A stretch of DNA of 64,000 nt from assembly GCF_943734655.1 (NCBI RefSeq), contig NC_071353.1, positions 81,684,409-81,748,408 of the forward strand. The letters are read 5' to 3'. This document shows positions 59,442 to 64,000 of this stretch, in pieces. This DNA is from Sabethes cyaneus (Eukaryota > Arthropoda > Insecta > Diptera > Culicidae). The translations under genes were made by a program, and so were the position numbers. How positions within the stretch are numbered: position 1 is the stretch's first letter; every line of letters starts with the position of its first letter. The notes below the pieces were generated by a model. It ran no database searches. It was not told where the DNA came from and saw nothing but the letters and a program-made list of their open reading frames with translations.

Positions 59442-61735
59442 CCCTCTAGTTCCCAACCCTGCCAATTGGCGGGCTTCAGGAAAATCGTTATAAATCTATT
59501 ATGCTTATTAGTTTTATGTCGATATCCACCCATACCTTCTCATTATAGTCTAATCTAACTATTCGAGTGGTTTGTTTGTTTTATTACGTTAATTTGAAAC
59601 AGATATTTAGCGCAAAACTTAAAAAATGCCAGCAAACAGAGAAAAAAATTATTTTGCTCTGCAGAGTAAAAATCAAATTGCTGTAAATTGCTTATTTCTG
59701 GGAATAAATTAACAAAAAAATTATTGACGAGTGATAAGTTGTACTTCAAGGTAAAAAGAGAAATTTCTATAAAACATTTGGGAACTGGTCGATTTTTATC
59801 AAGGAACTGACCCCGCCAATTGGCTGGGTTGGGCATTAACGTCAACTTTTTTTTGGTAATTTGATAACGTGTTGATTCCGTTCATTTATTGATTGTTTTC
59901 GAGTTTAAGCTAAAAGTTGTTATTATAGGACTTGTTAGCTTCTTTTATATGCCTTGAAAAATACACAAACACGCAGTGGCATTAATATGGAAGAGGAATT
60001 TATATGATTTTTTACATAATTTCCAGTGCGCCTTTTTGACGAGCTGCAATATGGCGCTTTATAGCTATATCACAAAACATTTTCGCATTTCGATGGTATT
60101 TGAATACCATAACGCTATAACCAAGACACAGATTCAATGAAACCCGGCGAATTTTGCAGTTAAACGACAAAATCTTGAAAAGTAAGACAATTATTCAAAA
60201 TGGGATCTAACACAGACCATTTTAACCGCAAGTTTTAATCTATACCGTTCAATAAGTTTGTGATAATGAACAAATGTGTATAACAAAAATGAAAAACCCA
60301 ATTTATCAAACAAATCTCATAAATGGGAATTTAAGTTTCATGTTCTATCAGACTTTAATTGTTTTTCAATGGTTACAGTTTCAAAGCATATTATGGTGTA
60401 TCAGCATCTTTGGCTCGAGCAGCACGTTCTTCCACGCATATTATGGTGCAGGGGATAACGTGGTATATCCAGGCAATCCTGACTTGGAAGCAACTACTAA
60501 TGTTGTTGCTCGCCTTTCTAAAATTTTAAAAATCATATTTTTCTATAATTATTATGCAACATTACCATTGATTTTATATTTCCACTCAAGAGGAATAGAC
60601 GATTCGGAGTAATAGAATACCCAAAAGCAAGCTGCCCACTGATAAGGACATCAGTAGGCAAGATCGTGATTTCTGCTGAATTCATTGCCAAATTTGAAGA
60701 TAAAACTATTTCTATGTCTGTTTCGCTTTCCACGGACAGTGACTGTAAACAACGATGAACTGAAAGTGGTTGATGAGTTCATATATTTGGGGTCTCTGGT
60801 CACCGCCGACAATATTACGGGTAAGCAGATTCAATGATGCATTCAAGCTAGAAGTCAAGGCTAGTTTCCCTCCGCAAGACACTTCAAATAAGGAGCATAC
60901 ATCGCCGCATCAAGCTGGCGAAGTTCAAAACGCTATTCAGACCGGTAGTTCTCTACAAACTTGAGACAGTAACTTTGCTTACGGAAGAAATTCGTGCACG
61001 TATTTGAACGAAAGGTGCAGCGGACTATTTTGGGGCGGAGTATAAACTCATATGAACCACAAGCTGTTGGCACTACTTGGAGAGATTCCCATCGTACACC
61101 TGGCGAGAGAAGGGTGACTACGGTAGGCCCACCACATCGCAACGATTCCAGACGACTGTGCAGTGAAATCCGTTTTCTTCAAGAACCTCACTTACACCAG
61201 GAACAGAGGGGCTCCGCGTGCTAGATGGTTCGATCAGGCTAAAGCCGACTTCCGTGTGTCGAGACACTCAACGAATTGGCGACGAGTAGTCCAGGACCGA
61301 GTATAGAGGAGGGGATTTTTTGATACGGTAAGAACCATCCCGGCTCTATGCTGCTAGAAAAAAAAGTAATATTTCAATATAGGTTCATGTGCGACTGTGC
61401 CTCGGTTCGTCCAGTTTACCATAGAGCCAATATCTTATGAAATATCTTATGTATATAAAAATTTCAGTTGAAGCTCGTTATGACTAGTTTCATAAATACT
61501 AGTACTGTTATAGATGTTCTGATATCGATGTCCCGAATTAAATCGAAAAATTTGATTTCGCAACTTTTTTTCGCCCAGGTGCCCAACCCCACCAATTGGC
61601 GGGTTACGAATTTTTTAAAATAATCAAACTATTCCTGAACTTAGTCATTAGACAATATTTTTTTCCTTTATTCTGGCCACGAAATAGGCATTTTAAAATT
61701 TTTTCAAGTAAATCAAAAATTTGGGCACTAGAGGG
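59442..61735. mobile_element. piggyBac-like TTAA element with CCCTCTAGT ends
   Basis: TTAA at 59438-59441 and 61736-61739; the empty site is TATATGTTAAAGAATAAG (about 33297). Ends CCCTCTAGTTCCCAACCC and, complemented, CCCTCTAGTGCCCAAA. The subterminal motif CCAATTGGCGGG occurs at 59460 and 61598, with a variant at 59817. The middle carries an RTE fragment. No transposase ORF: two short frames at 60274-60612 are unrecognised. Confidence 0.8.
60746..61306 (+). pseudogene. RTE-clade LINE C-terminus, broken
   Basis: Across shifted frames: NNDELKVVDEFIYLGSLVTA, RRIKLAKFKTLFRPVVLYKLE, FERKVQRTILG and, at the end, RARWFDQAKADFRVSRHSTN and WRRVVQDRV followed by TAG (61304-61306). These are the conserved post-RT segments of RTE/JAM1-type LINEs. 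The RT core is absent. Nested in the piggyBac-like element. Confidence 0.8.
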
Positions 61736-62031
61736 TTAAAGAATAAGATTTCCTCTTACAACTTACTTTTATTTGCACTTACTCAAGTTAATAACAACTT
61801 ACTTATCCTTACTCAGCAATTTAATGAAAAAAGGATCTATCAAAATTTAAAAGTATTTTGTTCAAATTTTGTAAATTCATTCAATTTTCGAAAATTTTAT
61901 GTAAACCAACGCACTACGCAACGATAACCAATAGATGAATTATGTTCCGAAGACGTGTCGATTTCTATCTCAAATAGCAAGTAAGACCGTATAACAAAGG
62001 TTCCTTTCACCACTAGGTGGATTAAATCGGG

Positions 62032-63068
62032 TTTTTTCTTTGAAAATTCATAACTTTTGATCCATTGACCCGATTTTAATGTTGTTAGTACCAAATGGGA
62101 AGTATTTTAATGAGCTTTTCAGAAAAAAATATTGGGCTAAAGCATAAACTTTTGTATTATCGCAAAAACATTGAAAACATTCACTTTTTATGTTTCCATG
62201 GTGTGCAGACCAAAAAAATTCTGTTTTCATAAAGTATCGAGAATACAATGGAGACGCATGGTTTTTGTTTTTACTTGTAATAAAAGGGGTTTTTTGACAA
62301 AGAAATGCGCCTCTAAAATAAAACGCCATGCGAGTCCATTGCATTTTCGCATCTTTATTTCTTAAAAAAGAGTATGTCAAAAACTAAAGATATCTGTTTT
62401 TTGATATCGTATGTAAACCATTGCTTGCCATTGAAAGTATAATGAAAAAATAAAACCTCCTTTTCATTTCCGGGTTTTCGAGTGATGCTATACTATATAT
62501 TTATATAGTAGAAAAGCAAAAACGAATGTTTTAAATGTTTTAAATGATTTTAAAAGTTTCAAAGCTTCTACAAAAAATGTTTTTGCAATCATAAAAAGCT
62601 TTGAACGTCAGTTTATTGTTTTTTTTTCTGAAGAGCCCATTAAAATTCCTTTTATTTGGTAATAAAATCATTAAAATCGGCTCAATGGTTCAAAAGATTA
62701 GAATTTTTAAGGAAAGAAAGGTGATAACCATAGTTTCTAGCGGAGACAGGGTGTGCCAGTTAGCGTTACGGTATAGAAAAATATCACAAAGGATCATTAT
62801 GAAATGTTAAAAATATGCGTTACAAAATAAATGGAAGTTACTTTGCGTATTTGACTTCAGCATTATCATACCCATTCTGTGTATAATTACATACCACAGA
62901 TGCCAAATAATAAACTATAAAATACAGAGAAATATTCCCAGTTATGCATAAATCCATGAAATCTTCCAAATTTTCATGCCGAAATGACAATTTAAAAAAA
63001 GTAGATAAAACTGGGTTTAAATGGTAGACAAAATCGGGGGTACCTAAATTCGGGTGTAGATTAAACCA
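62032..63068. other. Stretch without a gene; HINE-A-like 5' end
   Basis: At about 62455-62514 the minus strand reads GCTTTTCTACTATATAAATA and then CATCACTCGAAAACCCGGAA, a diverged HINE-A-type 5' end before an A run. The preceding 62040-62450 may be its body, into which HINE-B5 inserted. No coding signal in the remainder. Confidence 0.45.
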
Positions 63069-63179
63069 GGGGTGACATTGCGATTCTCGTTTCGAATGGT
63101 TTTGGTTCGTTTCGACCATGTTAAACGAATGGACGAAACGAACCAAAATCACTCGAAACGAGAATCGCAATGTCACCCC
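63069..63179. mobile_element. Near-perfect 111-bp hairpin MITE
   Basis: Arms of about 46 bp begin GGTGACATTGCGATTCTCGT and pair with the right end with about two mismatches. The loop is about 19 bases. CCAGG on both sides may be the target duplication. Such fidelity implies recent insertion. Confidence 0.75.
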
Positions 63180-63284
63180 AGGTGTAGATATAATCGGAAT
63201 ATCACTGTATTTTCATCCTCACCTTATATGCTCTCATTGAGCAAAAAAACTATCACTCCGTCAAATATGAAATGGTTCGCATTA

Positions 63285-63721
63285 CAGACGGTAGATAATC
63301 TACAGACGCGCAAAGAGCGTGGCATAAAACACCAATCGAACCGTCAAATCGAGACACCAAATGAGCAAAGTAAACAAACTTGTGTTTCGTATAGGCAGGG
63401 AAGACTTAGTTTTGTAATCTACCTGAGATGTTAAAACATTAACTATTGATTTACTAAAAACATATGGATTAGTTACCTTCGATAAATCATATAATGCTTT
63501 AAAAAATTCAATTGGCTTGTTCACTTTGCAAAATTTGCGTCGTAATTCGCGAAGTTCCATGGAACATACCAGGTGATTCACGCAACTTACTGCTGATTAT
63601 AGGAAGATTGATCCAATTCTGACTGGTTGCCAAAACTGTTTAAATAATATAAACAAAAAAAGTGTTGCTGAATTGGTAATTTTTCTCTTTGTAGATTCGT
63701 CTGTAGATTATCTACCGTCTG
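63285..63721. mobile_element. TA-flanked MITE with perfect 24-bp TIR
   Basis: CAGACGGTAGATAATCTACA and GACG at the left; exact complement at 63698-63721. TA at 63283-63284 and 63722-63723. The TIR itself contains the palindrome GTAGATAATCTAC. Confidence 0.82.
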
Positions 63722-63728
63722 TACCAAA

Positions 63729-63872
63729 ACCACTCAAGGAGAAATAACCATCGAAATGTCACATTTTAACCAAAAAGTTAAAAATTTCGCCTAAGGCTGT
63801 GAACCATTTCGCGAAATTTTTAACTTTTTGGTTAAAATTTGACAGTTCGATGGTTATTTCTCCTCGAGTGGT
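63729..63872. repeat. 144-bp hairpin
   Basis: ACCACTCAAGGAGAAATAAC and the following CATCGA, then TTTTAACCAAAAAGTTAAAA, pair with the right half ending GGTTATTTCTCCTCGAGTGG. It lies only a few bases from the TA-flanked MITE. TTAAC/GTTAA words dominate the stem. Confidence 0.75.
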
Positions 63873-64000
63873 TAAAAAAATCAGAGGGGTTGTGTACAAG
63901 ACACGACCGCATATATAGGTGACGCAGGACTACGTAAGTCTCTTTGTAGTGATAGTAGCATGTATCCATGCTTGTAATCATTCGATTCTTCATGTATACA

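Larger units (their letters stand above)
55746..62031 (+). mobile_element. HINE-B copy B5 with two nested insertions
   Basis: HINE-B in three blocks: 55746-56174, 58228-59441 and 61736-62031. It starts ACCTTTGTTATACTATAACA after TTTTT and ends CACTAGGTGGATTAAATCGG before a T run. The first gap is an inverted HINE-B (56175-58227) at the target CTTAAAAAACCTG. The second is a piggyBac-like element (59442-61735) at TTAA. Uninterrupted forms of both sites are at about 30780 and 33300. Confidence 0.82.

Overview
This window contains no host gene that I can support. It is AT-rich intergenic DNA from a large, transposon-packed insect genome. The mix of R1-, RTE-, CR1/L2- and jockey/I-like LINE fragments, a tRNA-derived SINE, many TA-, TTAA- and 8-bp-TSD MITEs and long CA and TACA microsatellites looks like a culicine (Aedes-type) mosquito. 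That is inference from repeat style, not from a host gene. I saw no LTR retrotransposon, virus-derived gene, rRNA gene or CRISPR array.

The most abundant component is two related families that I call HINE-A and HINE-B (labels used only here). They have no terminal inverted repeats at the very ends. They share subterminal inverted repeats of 11-13 bp, a palindrome at one end, a small conserved hairpin about 30 bp from the other, an internal CA/TG microsatellite and insertion into A/T runs. This resembles Helentron-derived non-autonomous elements (the DINE-1 type of Drosophila), though a 4-bp-TSD element is not excluded. Several empty-site comparisons within the window show a net gain of four A/T bases per insertion.

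Layout: 1-6938, a HINE-A copy split by a TA-flanked element and by an inverted HINE-A copy. 6982-9418, a TIR element holding a LINE fragment. 9501-11600 and 18811-19045, GTTAC-rich elements, one split by a 7.2-kb HINE-B that itself carries a 5.2-kb TA element. 19167-20778, a second HINE-B. 21504-24836, a TTAA (piggyBac-like) element with a SINE and a hAT MITE inside. 26450-27540, a degenerate 151-bp array. 27541-40699, a six-deep nest: a jockey/I-like LINE is broken by a CR1/L2-like LINE, broken by HINE-B, broken by an inverted HINE-B, which carries a TTAA MITE broken by a TA element. 40834-52105, MITEs, LINE fragments, an R1-type 5' end on the minus strand, a GC-rich minisatellite and a foldback element with a 9-bp TSD. 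52736-55603, a HINE-A/HINE-B chimera joined inside a very long CA repeat. 55746-62031, a HINE-B carrying an inverted HINE-B and a piggyBac-like element with an RTE fragment. 63069-63872, three compact hairpin MITEs.

The most notable item is the CR1/L2-like LINE at 28297-38904. Its gag-like ORF1 and its endonuclease-reverse transcriptase ORF2 are in one frame, separated only by TAG in the context CAA-TAG-CAA-TTA. This is the classic efficient read-through context known from tobamoviruses. ORF2 has no ATG before its endonuclease domain. This suggests that the polyprotein is made by programmed stop-codon read-through.
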